Shown piece by piece: positions 1 through 13,400 of a stretch of 64,000 bases of DNA. This stretch comes from Schoenoplectus triqueter (lineage: Eukaryota > Streptophyta > Magnoliopsida > Poales > Cyperaceae), in the NCBI GenBank assembly GCA_964058805.1, contig CAXKVV010000040.1, positions 310,001 to 374,000 on the forward strand. Reading direction: 5' to 3'. The notes below the pieces were generated by a model. The model was not told where the DNA came from. It did no database searches and was given only the letters and a program-made list of their open reading frames with translations. The translations under genes and the position numbers were made by a program. Position 1 is the stretch's first letter; each line of letters opens with the position of its first letter.

Positions 1-3000
1 CCCATGCTGAGCTCCTATTGTGTACCGGTTGAAGTATTCTGGAATAGATAATCCAAGGAAGAGCGACACACCAACAATAAAGAGATTCCTCATAGAATTC
101 ATGTTAGTAAATTGCAAAAGAGAGAGTCCCACCGCCGCTAAAAGCACATAAAAGGAAAATAAATATTGTTAAAATATTTACTTTAAGATTTTTACAATTC
201 ATTCAAACATATCCAAAGAAAGACTAATGACAAAAACATACCAACAATTCCAAAGAGAATACAATATACTGCAGCAAATATTGGGAAAGGAATTGATGCA
301 AACAATGCTCCAAATTTGCCTAATAGAAACACAGAATCAGGGTTGTAACTCTGTAGTATATTCTTGAAAATTTTAAATTTACCAAAAAACTTAAAAAGTT
401 TAGTTTCAACTCCATTGTATTTCAAGAGATTCAAGCTGACAAATGCAAGCTGATACCATCTTGGAAAAATACACTAACCTAAAATGGAGAAAAAGATCAT
501 GAAACCAGCCGAAATCTGTATAATCCGACGGCTCCCGACACGTGTTGATCCAAGAAGGCCCACATTCTCTCTGTTAAGAGCACACAAAAGTTTGAAAGAA
601 AATAAATACTTGCATCTATGTCAAACAAAAAAACTTCTATTATTTCTAGCACTAATGATATAGAATTATAGATAACTACAAAATAATAAAATAGTACTCA
701 CACAGAGACAGAAGAGCCAGTTAAAGTACCACACAACCCATTGAGTAGAAGTCCCAATCCCTGTTTGTTTTTATAAACGAATAAATTAAACATAAGTGGA
801 ATAACTTTAAGTTGCAATGTATCCTTAGCTAGCCATATTGGTTTTAAAGTTTTGTGGGAAATGCTATGAATAAGCGAAAATGCTTATTGCAATTCTAGGT
901 CTAACAAGCTGCAGATCTAACTAAATTAAGGAAATAAGAAAGTAACTAGAAAGAAAAAGGAAATGTAATTCCTACTTGGCAGCCAATGCCTCGGCTCAAA
1001 ACAGGTGCTGGCGGTGGAGTTGCACTGGCAAGTCGAGCTGCCGCTTTAAATGCTCCAGTTGACTAAACAAGATATTACGTATAAATATATAAGAGGAAGT
1101 CAAAAACAAAAGAAAGAAAAAAATAAATAAATTGCAAACTCAGTGAAAGAACTTGTTTTGAAATATAAAAAGGGTACCTCCACCATAGAAACTATGACAG
1201 CAGCCATCATGCCAAAACAATGTCCAGCATCAAAGGTTGGTGGACCCCACTGAAGGGGATAAGGAATCTTTATCCTTTCAATAGTTGACCATTATTTAAA
1301 TTCATTAGTTCATAAGATTTGCACAGTTAATATGAAAAAAATTACTTCTACAATAGTTGTTGAAGTAGCCATCACAAATTCAAACATTGAGATGGTACAT
1401 TTCTCTGCATGTACAGGAAGCATTTTGTTGCATATCATTAACACACAGAAACACATTCATTGCAAATTCAGGTTGTTACAAGAATCAATCAAACAAAATG
1501 AAAATATTTAATAAAATAATGCGAACAAAGGTTCTTTGAGAATACTACAGCACTCTAGAACTTCTCAATGGTGAAAGTAGCACAGTAAAATGGATAGTAA
1601 AGGAAACATGATGGACTGGAATGTAATAGAAACTAACCAAGGGGCAGAAGAGATGAGGTTGGCTCGGTCGGTACGACAATTAATCTGGGTATGCAAAGGG
1701 CGGTTATTGTATGCACCACCAGCTGTTAGTATATGAGCATAAACCCATACAAAGGCTATCGATATCAATAGCGCGAACCTCTCCAATATCGGTATGTGTC
1801 TTGCGTAAATCCATTTGAAATACTAGACAAAAGAAATTACAATAAGGCAAAATTTCAGTATCTTCACATGCACATAAACTTTCAATTGAGTATCATCAGC
1901 TAAAACATACACCTACAACAATCATGCATTTATATTCAATTATTCATATAACAGATAATGTACAACTTAACAGGTCTATGAAAATGAATACAGAAGTTGT
2001 AAATGCCAAACCTGAGACAAGGCGACAAATATAATAAGCATGGGTACGCCGATCTCTACACATCTTCCAACCTGATAATTCCATGCATTATTGTATATTA
2101 TAACTTAAAAAATTAACACTTGCACATTTTCAGTGTTAGGTAGACCTCAACAATGGATTTTTCCACTTCAGGCAAAATGGAGAGAAGAAAAACAGGGACT
2201 GTCTTGAATGACAAAGGGACAAGAGGAAACAACCATATAAATGAATCCTGTTGTTCAGTTATAGTATCATGTCTACCAATGAATCAATACCAGGGTCCCC
2301 CACAATTAAGGTGCATACGTAAAATGCAAAGGTTAAAGATGTGCAGAGGGGTAAAAGTCGTACCACAGGGAATCCTCTGTCAAAAAGGCCAAAACCAACC
2401 AGCGCAACCACTGGTACCATTCCTAATGGGCTGAAAAATCTGAAAGAAAAGATATACATTTTTCAATTATTATTGTAACTGTACTAATAATTAACCATAC
2501 ACATAAATAGTTAAGATTGGAATATCTCAGCACATCATTTTCAGCATTAATAGGCACCCTTTGGAAGTATGTGAGATGCTGTGCTTTCTTCAATCAATAA
2601 AGATTCTGCCTTTAAAAAATATAAGAAACACAATTTAAAGATGTGGTGCCAAAGCCACCAAAAAAATGGATAGCTTATATGAACTAATAATTGGTCAGTA
2701 TTGTCAAAGATGCCATCACCAGTTGAACATATTCTGCAAAAAAAAAGTTCAATCTTGTTCTATAATCAAACTGGAAAACTGAAATAATGATATAATATAG
2801 CAATAGTCAAACTATTAGTCAATAGACTGAGCCTTTGGATCCACAGACTTTACATTTATGGTCACCAAACTTCCAATTTTTTGCAATTTAATACATAACA
2901 TTTTAGAATTTATCAATCAACCACACTCTGCAACCTTATGCATAATTACTAAGCTTAGTTAACAGGCATATTCATAATACCGTGCAGAAGCAAACTTAGT

Positions 3001-4181
3001 GATTTATTAAAAAAATTGCAGAGAGAAATGAGGTTGGGATTGAAAAACTAGAGCTTGGGGGCTAAAATACAAAAATAAAGAAACTCAATTTATTTTGATG
3101 ACACAATGGAAATTAACCTCCTTTTCTTAAAAGTCTGAAGGCGCAGCAAATTTTTAGTCATAAAATGTTCATGGAACAGAAATTCAGAAAGATAGATGTA
3201 CCTAGAGCAAATACCCCATAATTGGCTAAATCCAAGAATTATTTGAATGCTAGAAGAAATTATAAGGGCACCTTGTATAGCTCTCATCGTTTCATGAAAT
3301 CTCTGCACAGAAAACTACAAATGATTATTCAAATTTTAAAAACACTATTTTTTGGCTGTGTGTGCATGCATGTAAAAGAGACAGAGAGAGAGAGAGAGAG
3401 AGAGAGGGCTCACTTGAGCATCATTAGGTATATTAGCGAGAGATGGGTCTTTAATTATTGACAAAATTGGAACAACAAATGCAAATGAGCCGCCTATCAC
3501 AGTTGGAAGCCTGGTACCGATGAGCGTTTGTAGAAGAGTGTTTATACCAGTCACAAATAAGAGTGTCTGTACAACTCTCACCTTGTCCTTCTGTACATTT
3601 ATTTACTAAAATTAATTTTAAGCAAAAAAAATCTGATTTGCAACATTTTGGCCTCCACGTACCAAGAAGAAAAGCTACCTATGTGCAGGTTATCCTTAAT
3701 TTGAGCAAAATATTGCTCCAATTTAATCCCAATTATTAAAGAAGGGAAAGAGAATCTCACATCAGAGCCACCCATGAGCGGAACAAGCATAGTTGGTATC
3801 ATCACTGTTGTACCCAGAGATAGTATGTAATGCTGAAATCCCAAAGTAACTGCTTCCACTACAATTATTTTAACAGCAATTCACACATCACAGCGCGGAC
3901 TTATAAAATTTCATGCTTTTGTTTTCAATTGGTACTAATTAGGAGTAAAAGAAACTCTTCATTGTTTATAACTGAAATTTGTTTGTTAAAATTAGGATCC
4001 GAGCCTTCAAAATTAACAATATGAACAAGCAGATAAAAACAAATAGTAAAATTGAAAAAAAGAAACGAGGAAAAAAAAATATAAACATACACCAAGAGGG
4101 ATTGGAGTCGATGCAATACTCTAGACCTTGTAATTGATCCATGGGACGATAGATGAATTCCTCTGGCTTGAACTCGGCCAT
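1..4181 (-). CDS. NAT: Nucleobase-ascorbate transporter (NAT/NCS2 family), 3' end outside window
   Basis: Integral membrane permease of the NAT/NCS2 family, which moves purines, pyrimidines or related bases with protons; it most resembles the plant NAT1-3 group. Thirteen coding exons can be joined in frame on the minus strand: 4181-4091, 3858-3761, 3590-3414, 3302-3202, 2439-2364, 2071-2012, 1822-1638, 1274-1178, 1062-976, 760-702, 570-479, 319-242 and 137 to beyond 1. All introns have GT and AG ends. Visible landmarks are the N-terminal PMDQLQGLEYCIDSNPSW, the TM1 motif GFQHYILSLGTT, the family signature ENVGLLGSTRVGSRR, and FTNMNSMRNLF near the left edge. The start is the first ATG giving the family's MAEFKPEEF-like N terminus. 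A 5' UTR intron (about 4278-4185) is likely. The last ~70 residues lie off the window. No disabling change was seen. The substrate cannot be assigned from sequence. Confidence 0.93.
3381..3408. repeat. (AG)n microsatellite inside NAT intron 3
   Basis: A dinucleotide run starts six to eight bases inside the intron that follows NAT exon 3. On the gene strand it reads (CT)n directly after the GTGAGC donor. Confidence 0.95.
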
Positions 4182-4183
4182 TT

Positions 4184-4720
4184 TCTTCAGAAAATTAACA
4201 AACATTCCAAATAGTCAATTACAAAACGAACAAGGTGCACAAAAGAAGTAATTCATTAGAGAACAATTCGTAGTTTACCTCCAATCGTGATCTGCTTGAA
4301 GATGAACACTCACTAATACTAAGCTCAGTCTACTGATTCAGAGAGCTCAGTGGAACGGAGAAGGGGGGGGGGGGCTGAGAAAGATGAAGACTATTACTCT
4401 TGTTTTTAACAAGCAAACTGAGTGACCAGTGGTTAGTGAAATGGAACAAGCTGAGCGTGAGAGGGCGAGAAAGAGAAAGAGAAAGGGGAAGGAATTTGGC
4501 ACTCTACTGCCAGAGTGCTAGTCGAACGTACTTGTAAAAGATAAGAAGTGAGTGTAGTTAGCACTCTTTGTAGAAAAAGACGAGTGTATTAGCACCGAGC
4601 AAAGGAAAGGTGTGGGGAAATAGAAAAGGAAATAAAGATACAGAAAAAAAGTGAGGAAAGAGAACAAAGAGAAGAGGAAAGGAGAGAGAGAGAGAGAGAG
4701 GCGGGGCCTCGGGGGCAAAA
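4184..4720 (-). promoter_or_regulatory. 5' leader and proximal promoter of the NAT gene
   Basis: A GTAAAC donor (4278-4273) and an AG acceptor at 4186-4185 fit an intron in the 5' UTR just before the start codon. Upstream the gene strand is pyrimidine-rich, with a (CT)n tract at about 4681-4700 and a run of Cs at about 4365-4375 (Gs on the plus strand). No clear TATA box was found. The boundaries are inferred. Confidence 0.4.
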
Positions 4721-5362
4721 CAAAAAAAACGACATCCGCTTAGAGACTAGGGAGAGAACCTAAATATTAAATAATGAACAAATTTACAAACAGGTCCTCG
4801 TAATTTCTAAATCTCCTTCAATGGACTCAAATTGCTTTAACTATTCTCATATTCGAGTAACTGAAATTAATTTTACAACCGAGTAAGTCAACATGTAATG
4901 TAACAGACCTCCAAATTGTACTCTCCAACTTATTTCTCATGTCCGACATGTTGAAATTGCTAGATTGCTCCAGCTTTTAATAACAATAACATTTATTATT
5001 CTACTAATTTTTTGAGATAAAAAAAATGAAAATCAAATTATTTAAATTTAAATATTCATAAAAAATCTCATTAACGTTTTGAACTTTTGAGTTTCCACAC
5101 GAATTACATCGCTTTTTGCCACTAGATCAAAACTGGCTCTCTACTTTATCGTCTAATTGATATGTGAAATACAGATTTATACTCTTTGAGTTCTGAAATA
5201 TGATTATTTTGAAACATCCGATTTTGTAAAATTGTCAAATAATGAAGAGCTGTTTATTTATTTTTTCCCCTTCTATGAAAGATTGAGATTCTTTTTAAAT
5301 AAAAGAAGTTCAGCTAAGATTAAATACATGCGTCTTTCATGGAAATAATAATGTGGCGACTA
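4721..5362. other. AT-rich intergenic spacer
   Basis: Separates the divergent NAT and Rab3GAP2-type genes. I see no reading frame, RNA gene or bounded repeat in it. Confidence 0.5.
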
Positions 5363-5831
5363 TCTATACTATTATATAAAGCATCTAAGAATTGGAGAGT
5401 CTATTTTTTGTCATGGTAATTTTTTATTATACCCATTTTATCCCTCAATCAGATGGATAATATTTATTTTTTGTTAATCGAACGTATGTGATCGCGTCCA
5501 TTGATCCCCTCTTTCTCTCCATTTCTTTCCCTTATATACTATTATTTTCATAATATTGCTTTTTTTATTTAGCAGCTTTGTGCATATTTGGTAAGAAATT
5601 AATGGTGATAATATATATTAGAATAATTTATTTTTCTTACCATAAAAATGATGAATCATTAACTCATATTGTGCAAAAATCTCATCCAAAATTAAATATA
5701 ATCTTTATTATAGGTTTTCTCTATAATTTGGTGAATTTATAATTTAATATTAGATAAATGTGAATATTTTTATTTTATAGTGTTTTAATGTTTAAATAAA
5801 AGAGTCTGCTGCAACGCGCGGGTAGTATCAA
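5363..5831 (+). mobile_element. Helitron-like non-autonomous element
   Basis: The 5' end TCTATACTATTATATAAAGC is the usual start of plant Helitrons and follows an A. The 3' end carries the GC-rich tail GCAACGCGCGGGTAGTATC, typical just before a Helitron terminus. The last four bases (CAAG) do not match the consensus CTRR, so the 3' boundary is uncertain. The ~470 bp between them is AT-rich and non-coding. Confidence 0.5.
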
Positions 5832-6122
5832 GAATATCATTTGAATTAGAGTGCTTGTTTTCTCGAGCTTTAGTTTTAAAGAATTATATATAAAAAAAAG
5901 GAAGTTCGTTGGCGATGAACATTCACTCTTCAATGTTTATCAAGTTCATTCATTCTTTTGATATCTTCAAATGATGTATTAAAAAATACAAATTAATTGA
6001 TAATAATGATACACAAACACAGACTTAAAAAATAGCTCTCAAGTGAAGTCTTCCCCTCACATAGTCACATAGAGTCATTGACATACCCCATGCCCATCGC
6101 GTCCAGCGTTATTGGGGACGAG
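5832..6122 (+). promoter_or_regulatory. Upstream region of the Rab3GAP2-type gene
   Basis: A short AT-rich stretch ends in an abrupt shift to GC-rich sequence at about 6090, where exon 1 begins. In-frame ATGs at 6078 and 6090 precede the preferred start. No core promoter motif is clear. Confidence 0.3.
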
Positions 6123-9100
6123 ATGGCGCGGCGATTGAACCTACACCTGACGGAGGTTTGCGCGCTTGCATCAGGATCAGGGGGCGACGATCACGATCTC
6201 GATCTCTCAGCTCTGGGCCTGGGGGAGCGCGAGGGATGGCTGGACGACCCTTCCCTCCTCGCATCGCTCTCTCCTCGCGACCACTCCCTCGCATTGGCGC
6301 ACCCCTCCAAGTCCCTCATCCTCGTGCTCGCATCAACTGGCGGTCGCGTCGGAAATGGGGATTATGCTGTTGTCAGCAGGATCAGGCCCTCATTTGGGGA
6401 ATCTGACGGCTCTCTAGCTGCTATTGAGTGGGTCCCAAGTGCCAGGGATGGAGAGAGGTTCGTAGGCGGAGACGATGACAAGGCGCCTGTCCTAGCGGTG
6501 GGGACCACCTTAGGGTACTTGCTTTTTTACTCTCTCGGCGGTGAGCTCATCCACAAGCAGGTGCTTCTCTCTCTCTCTCTCTCTCTCTCTCACCCACCCC
6601 CCACGCGGAATAGTGAAATAGTGAAATATCTAGTTTGAGATTTCTCCTTATCACTGCCTGCTTATCTGAATTTAGTTTCTAGGGAACTGTTCTTATGTTT
6701 TCTTTTCTTTTTTTTTAACCTGTGTTGAATTAATTGCTCGTTGCATCATCCATTAGTATTTCTTTATCAATGCTTTAATTTTGCAGAGTATATACCCTGG
6801 AAGGATACTGAGACTCAAATATAGAGAGACAAAGGCAGGATCTTTGCAAGAAACTGGTTCTGATGAGCTCTCTATTGTCTTTCCTGGCATAATTGCTCGG
6901 TTTGATGGTTCAGATTTACAGGTACTGGAATATGTACTCCTTTTTTTTTTCCTGATATCTGGCGTTGTTAGTTTAAGCGAGATTGAATTGCAAAGTTAAG
7001 TCTGTTCCGTTTGTGGGTATATTAGGGTATGCTCCAAAAGTGGTCTGATGAGGCAGGGTCAAGGACATGGAAAAGGAGGTTTCAGGAAGAAAACGAAGAA
7101 GAAGAGAGCTCTTTTTCAAAAGTACCCTTCCAATTATGGAATGTAAACAAGTTTGGATCTTGTGCTGATGCAGCCATCATGGGGTTAATGCCACCTCCAC
7201 TTTTGGAACTCCAGGTAATTTCTAAAAGTTATAACATAAATATGTATGCTGATTTGCCAAGATGATCGTATCTTAATCCAACTTATAGTTTCATTAATCA
7301 TTATTAATTAAAGATAGTAAATAGTGCAGAATTTTATAATTACCTGTTATGTGTGAAGTTGAATGTAAGTTCTGTGATTTTGTTGGCCTGCAGTCAAGTC
7401 AACTTTACTACTGTGCGGTGACCGTTGGAGAAGACTCGGTTATCTCTGCATATCGGTACAATTTCTGTTTCTTTCTTTCTTTAACCATACTAGTCAGGTC
7501 TGTATCAATTAGGTGTTGATTGAATGCACCTAACTTTAGTACATTTGAAGATTGTCAGAAGACAGAAGCAGATCTTTGGTAGGGGCAATTTTGTCAAGAG
7601 TTGGAACAGCTACAATCTCCACTATTAGCTCATTTTCTAGTATTATTTGGAGAAGAGAACCAAGTCCCACAAAGAAGGCTCGGCCTAAACCTCAATCCTT
7701 TGCAAAAGGTAGTTTTCCTATCATCTCTACTTTATCTTTTTCTTAGATTAGACTTCTACAAATCACACATCAAATGTCTTGTGCTGAATTTCTTTGAAAG
7801 AAAAATTCTTATTTGTAAGGTTTTTTATAATTCTTTACCAAACAATGGACCTGATTGAACTTAATATTGGTCATTTCATTCCCTTGACCCTTTTTGACCA
7901 TGACATAGGTTGCAAATGCTGGCAATGCTGGTATCCTGTGTGAAAATGATTTAGTACGTATGTGTCAAATTGTAGGAACAGTCAATTGAAACATCTTATT
8001 TTCATTTTTATTAATTTGAGACAGCTTCACCTTTGACATGTGTGAAAGATCCGCCAAGGAGAGGGGAGAGATTAACTCTCTCTCCCAGTGGTACACTAGC
8101 AGCTGTTACTGATTCTCTAGGTCGGATTTTGCTTCTTGATACTCAAGCTCTCGTGGTTGTGAGATTATGGAAGGTTTTTATTTCAACTTTTTGTTGTATT
8201 GTTTTGTACAATAAGTGAGCAGCTGAAAAAAAAATAAAAAGAAAAAAAACGAATTAAGTTACTCATATTGCGGTTGTCAGTGGCCATTTTTTGTTGTTCG
8301 GGAAAACCTGAGAATTTACCCTAACACGTAGCTAGTGTTTGTAACTAAGAAAATCAAAACAGATTCTCTTTCAGACCAAAACCTTTACTGATCTGTATTT
8401 CTTGTTTCTCCTTGTATTTCTGTAGCCTTAATTAGTTTTGAAATGTGAAAAGAATTGGATTTATATGTATGCAAACATCAAAATAGGAAGGTTTGTTCAA
8501 GAAAAAAAAAGTAAAAGTCACTTAAATAGACTTTTCAGCTGGATTATCATGTCCATTTAAAATGTGTTTTCTTGCAAAAAAAAAAATGAAAAATGTTATT
8601 TTGCTAAGAGGATAACTTGACCTCTTGTGATGCATTTGCTGAGCATCCTTTGTTTATTCTCTGCATATTTTACATATGTGTTTGGTATCTAGGGTTATCG
8701 TGATGCACATTGTCTCTTTGTGGAGATGTTAGCAAAAAAAGAAAAATCAACTGCATCTAATTATTATGGATATAGTAAAAGCGACTATTGCTTGTGCCTA
8801 GCTATTCACGCACCTCGTAAAGGAATTATTGAGGTAAGCTACTTTTGATAAAAGCAAGTTTGAAAGTTTACCATTTTTTTTAATCTCACTTGGAATTAGT
8901 CGACCAACCGAACCTTTCTTCTTCTTCTTTTTTTGTTCCTCAAAGCAAGCACTTGCTCAAGATATGTGGTGTGAGTGATTCTGGTAACTTGATCAGCTAG
9001 CAAATAATTAATCAAAATGTTTCCTCAAAAGAGATTGATAGATAATAAATAGTAAAAATGCCCATTTATTCAAACTTAATATGTGCTGAAGGGCATAAGT

Positions 9101-9542
9101 TTGTAATTAGTGCAAAGGTTCCTTCAAATTTTCCTTTTATTTGTTGTATTTCGTCTTATAGAACATGTTTAGCTCTAGGTTAGAACTTTAAGGCCTTCCA
9201 TTTTTCCATGATGAACTAAGTTAAATTTTTGAAATGCCTCTTGTTAGCCCCAAAAGTTAAATGCATGTTTGCATTCATTTAATCTGAGTAATTTCTAAGA
9301 ACTCAATTGAAGTTATTTCGTTCTGCTTATTATGATTTAAGGCCTAAGAGTTAGCACTTTTACAGATATGGCAGATGAGAACTGGGCCCCGCCTCCTGTC
9401 AATACAATGCCCCAAAGGAAGTAAAATGCTACAACCTTCAATTAGGTTCTCGTCTTCAAATTCGTCATATAATCCATTGGAGGTTTACTTGTTGAATGGT
9501 GATTCAGGTCAGCTGTTTGTTCTAAACCGGCATATTAGCTAA
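6123..9542 (+). CDS. Rab3 GTPase-activating protein non-catalytic subunit, N-terminal-domain protein
   Basis: Rab3GAP2_N family. In animals Rab3GAP2 partners the catalytic subunit and helps activate Rab18; plants have a short form of this domain. Eight exons join in frame: 6123-6560, 6787-6921, 7026-7214, 7395-7456, 7551-7708, 8025-8173, 8693-8833 and 9366-9542. They give about 482 residues. Recognisable blocks are LGYLLFYSLGGELIHKQ, YPGRILRL, MPPPLLELQ, LTLSPSGTLAAVTDSLGRI, LLDTQALVVVRLWKGYRDA, DYCLCLAIHAPRKGIIEVWQ and a C terminus ending LNGDSGQLFVLNRHIS before TAA. The start at 6123 gives MARRLNLHLTEV; an upstream in-frame ATG at 6078 would add 15 residues. Exon 1 is much more GC-rich than the rest. 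It is convergent with the CDP-DAG synthase gene. Confidence 0.88.
6566..6591. repeat. (CT)n microsatellite at the start of Rab3GAP2-type intron 1
   Basis: The CT run begins about five bases after the exon 1 donor GTGCTT. Confidence 0.95.
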
Positions 9543-10491
9543 TTAAGAGGCACTGTTGTGAGATAAAATAATTAGTTGTGTTTTTCCATCTCATTGCTGA
9601 TTGTTGTATAGCAATTCATTATGTTCACTATATATTTAGTGACAGTCGGTGGAGCTTCCACTTTCTCAGGAAATATGTAGGATTATTTGAAGTTTGAAAA
9701 TGAGCTCGACTTCTGAGTTGTGGCACAACGAAATTTGTTTTATATTCTGCAAATTTTTTTTACCTTTATACGATAATATTGGAACATTTATTTGACAAAA
9801 GAAGCGATTAAGTATGCACAATATTCACTATACATATTTGATGATATTGAATTCAGAATAAAATTAGTAGATTGTGAAATTCAGAAAGAAACAATTTTGC
9901 CCTATGTCACATATTAAATGTTAGTGATTCATTGTAAAGGGAGTAGAACCAGTCGAGGTGATGTAGGTGAACTGGGGAAAAGACTATTTTAGCATCAATT
10001 TTGTTTTGCCATTGAAAGACTTCCGATCAGAGCAGCGACTGCTCCATTTCGAAATTGAACGGCCAAACACAACTTCTCATGGAGAAATTATCAATTGCAA
10101 TAGATTTTGATGATAACTATCAGCTGTTGAACATGAATTTGGATTTTTCCCAAGTTCAACAAGTCGATACAGCAAGCTACTAAGGCATTATGGTAAAAGA
10201 AAGAATAGAGAGAGCTGTACAAACTCTTTTTTTTTTAAAAAAAAAAAAAGAGAGAGAGAGGAGGAAAACAAAGGGTTGCTTCGCATATTAGAATGCTATA
10301 CAAAATCTCCAAAGTTAAAACTTAGCCTTGTACCCAAAAAATATACGGATCAGCTGCATAGTCCCTAATCTACATTAACAAATACAAAAAAGGGAGATGT
10401 ATCACAACAAAGTACTACTAAATGGGCATATAGGCCTGATGAGAAGATTAATTGGTTGTACGTACAAAATGACAAGTTAAAAAGAGGAAAA
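9543..10491. other. Convergent 3' flanks of the Rab3GAP2-type and CDP-DAG synthase genes
   Basis: AT-rich DNA between two stop codons that face each other. It should contain both 3' UTRs. It includes a T-run/A-run/GA-run block at about 10228-10262. No other gene was seen. Confidence 0.6.
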
Positions 10492-13400
10492 TTAGGATTG
10501 AGTCAGTAGCCTATCATGGAAAAGTAGAACCTTTCCGAGTTGTTCGTACAGATCTTGCTGCTCTTGAAAACTCAAGTTTTTCAATATCTGCAACAGAAAA
10601 CCCCCCAAAGCATGCAACGTTAGCTAGTACATTAAATAACAAGTCTGCTTGCGTTCCTTTTTTTTTATTTGAGAAAGAAACATGTGCCAAAATGAGAAAT
10701 CTGAGGATACCTGCTCAAGAATCATCTCTACAGTGAAGTCTTGTGGCCTGACGAAAGATTGATAGTATATGTATGCAAATACAGCCATTACCATCTACAG
10801 AGAAATCCAAAGAATGAAATTTAGAAAATGACAGTAAATCCATTTTTGGTTTAATATTTTGCATCAAAGAGATTCAAACAGCTTTGAAGTCACAGCACCA
10901 TTGAAAAAATTCTAACCATATTCATATATTATCCTAGCAACTAGGTAAGATAGTCTTTAGAAAAAGGAGCATTCCTGATCAGCCTAGAGAAAACAAATGC
11001 CTCCAAATTGGGGTCCTATTCTTTTACTAAAACTATAGAAGACATTTCTTTCAATTCCATTTACTTCATTCCTAAAGCTCATAAAATGTTTATCTTGCAA
11101 TTTCTCTTAAAGAACTGTTATTGAGAATATAATTAAGGACTTCCAAGCTGCTTTACAAGAACGTTAAAGAGAAGCTTAAATATAAAAATTGAAGTACCTG
11201 GCAATCCATTCTATCAGTAATTCCACCGTGACCAGGGATGCTGTCACCAAAATCCTATGGAGTGGAGCGAATAAGTAACAACTGATAACAATAAAAAGAA
11301 ATAAACAATTCAAGTGAAGATTTTGTAAGTTACCTTGAATTTGAAAGCCCTTTTGAAGCCACTGGCAAAAAATCCCCCAAATGGTGCAATTATAGATGCA
11401 AACAATCCAAAAGCAAGTGCATGCCACTGCACAGGCAAAATTGGAATTTCCTTCCAGGGGAACTACAATGAAGAAAAAGAAGAAGATGTAAACTAATATT
11501 ACTAATATTAAGAAGATGCAGATGATGTTTGTCACAACAGGAGATTAAGTAGATCTGGCTGCTTAATCATTCTCCATTTTTTTCAGTCCCAACTCTGAAA
11601 CTCTAACAAAGATAAAAAGTTCATCTAACATGTTGCAAGTAACTTTGAGCAGACAATCTTACAGATATCCAAAATGGGCTACTCCATCACTGCAATTGTA
11701 AACTGTGTGGTACTATTTAAATAAAAGGAACTGGCGCCAATCATGCAGAGGACATTCCTCATACTTCATAGAGAACATCAGACATTAATCAATTTATAGG
11801 AGCAGGTGAAACATTTTGAGGTTTTGCACAAGTTCTCCATAAAAATATGAAAAATAAGTTTAATATTCTAAATATATTTACTTACCCAATCTGGAACAAA
11901 TCCTAGTAATGAGTAATATTCTGGCTTAAAAAGCGGGCCTGGGTCACAGTAAAGCCACCCAGCAGACAGATCCTGTCATCCAAGGTTTAGATACATTAAT
12001 ACAATTAAAAGATAATACCGTTTCAGAAAATGAAATATGAAGGAAAAAAATTTGAAGAACAGTACCTTTCTAGGACATGTCAACCACTGGAAGCGACCCA
12101 TTATATTTGCCAGCTGACAATTGAAAAAAAAATGCAAAGAATGAAATTAATGATGCTGAAAAGAAAAAAAATTGTATACAAGAATAAGTTAAAGAATGTG
12201 ATATTTCACCAACCACAAAGGCTGAGAGCATAGTAGTAACAGATGCCCCAAGAAAACCTTCCCATGTTTTTTTTGGAGAGAGCTTTATTAATGGTGTTTT
12301 TCCAAAAAAAAATCCAAAGAAATATGCTGCTATGTCATTTATTACTATAAGTGATGCTGGTAAAAGAAACCTGAAAATTTAACAACACTAGAGATTAGCA
12401 ACAGAATTGTTCAAATTTCACATCATTTAAATAAACTTCAGAACTTTCAAGCATCTAGAATCTTTCAAGCACAATTGTTTGGGACAGCATCTAATTTAAT
12501 GCAGGTAAATGAAAGGATGGTAAATAGGAGTGAACATACCAGAATATTCCTTCAAAAATGTTAGCAACAGTAAAAGAGGATTGCGCAAAAACCGTGAGAA
12601 GGATCATGTGGGTCCATGCATACTGGCTGAATTGGTACTTGTACATTTTTTTCTTCAGGGTCAGAATAAACCACATAAAACCTGGTAAGATGAGAATAAG
12701 CAGAAATCATAGCTAAATAACATCAGTACAATATGTAATAGAACTTAAGTCCCTAGTATGAATTTCTATGAAACTGAAGACATGGTAAACTAGATGCTTT
12801 CATGCACCAAGTATCTGTGTAATTTTGGTACTTTAAAAGTATCTATATTATGGGTTAGGGACAATGGATTTAGGTAATTTTGCCAATCTCAATTGTCAGC
12901 TCCAAAATATAAAACATCAAAATAGACAATCGTTGGTAAACCAATGGGCATTGGTCTCTACTATCCTGTACTGACTAATTCTATACTGGTACTGGTCTGC
13001 ACTGCTGTGTGTCAATATCCATTTAATTGCACTTCCTGTTTGTCAAGATGAAAGTGGATTATTAGGTAAAAACAAATGTTAAGAACATAAATAGCTACAT
13101 ACCAGCTATGTAAAGGAAATAACAAATAAACATCTGGTACTTGACAAATCCGCTCACTAGCTTGAGTAACAACTTGTCAGATGTCACGGTATTCACGAGC
13201 TGTTGACTCAGAAAGCGACCATATGTAAACAGCATGGCTGTGAAGAAAAAATGCCTGAAACAACATAAAAAATAAATAAAATCAATGAGTTCAGTCAGCA
13301 CAGAAAAATCAATACAAGCACAGTCAGCACAGAAAAATCTATTCAAGCAAACTTCATAAAACCGACATATCAGATGAAAATATTTACTAGCTGAAATTAT

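Noticed and set aside
9366..9542. Truncation of the Rab3GAP2-type gene
   Set aside because: The last exon ends in an in-frame TAA directly after the expected plant C terminus, so the short length is normal for the plant form.
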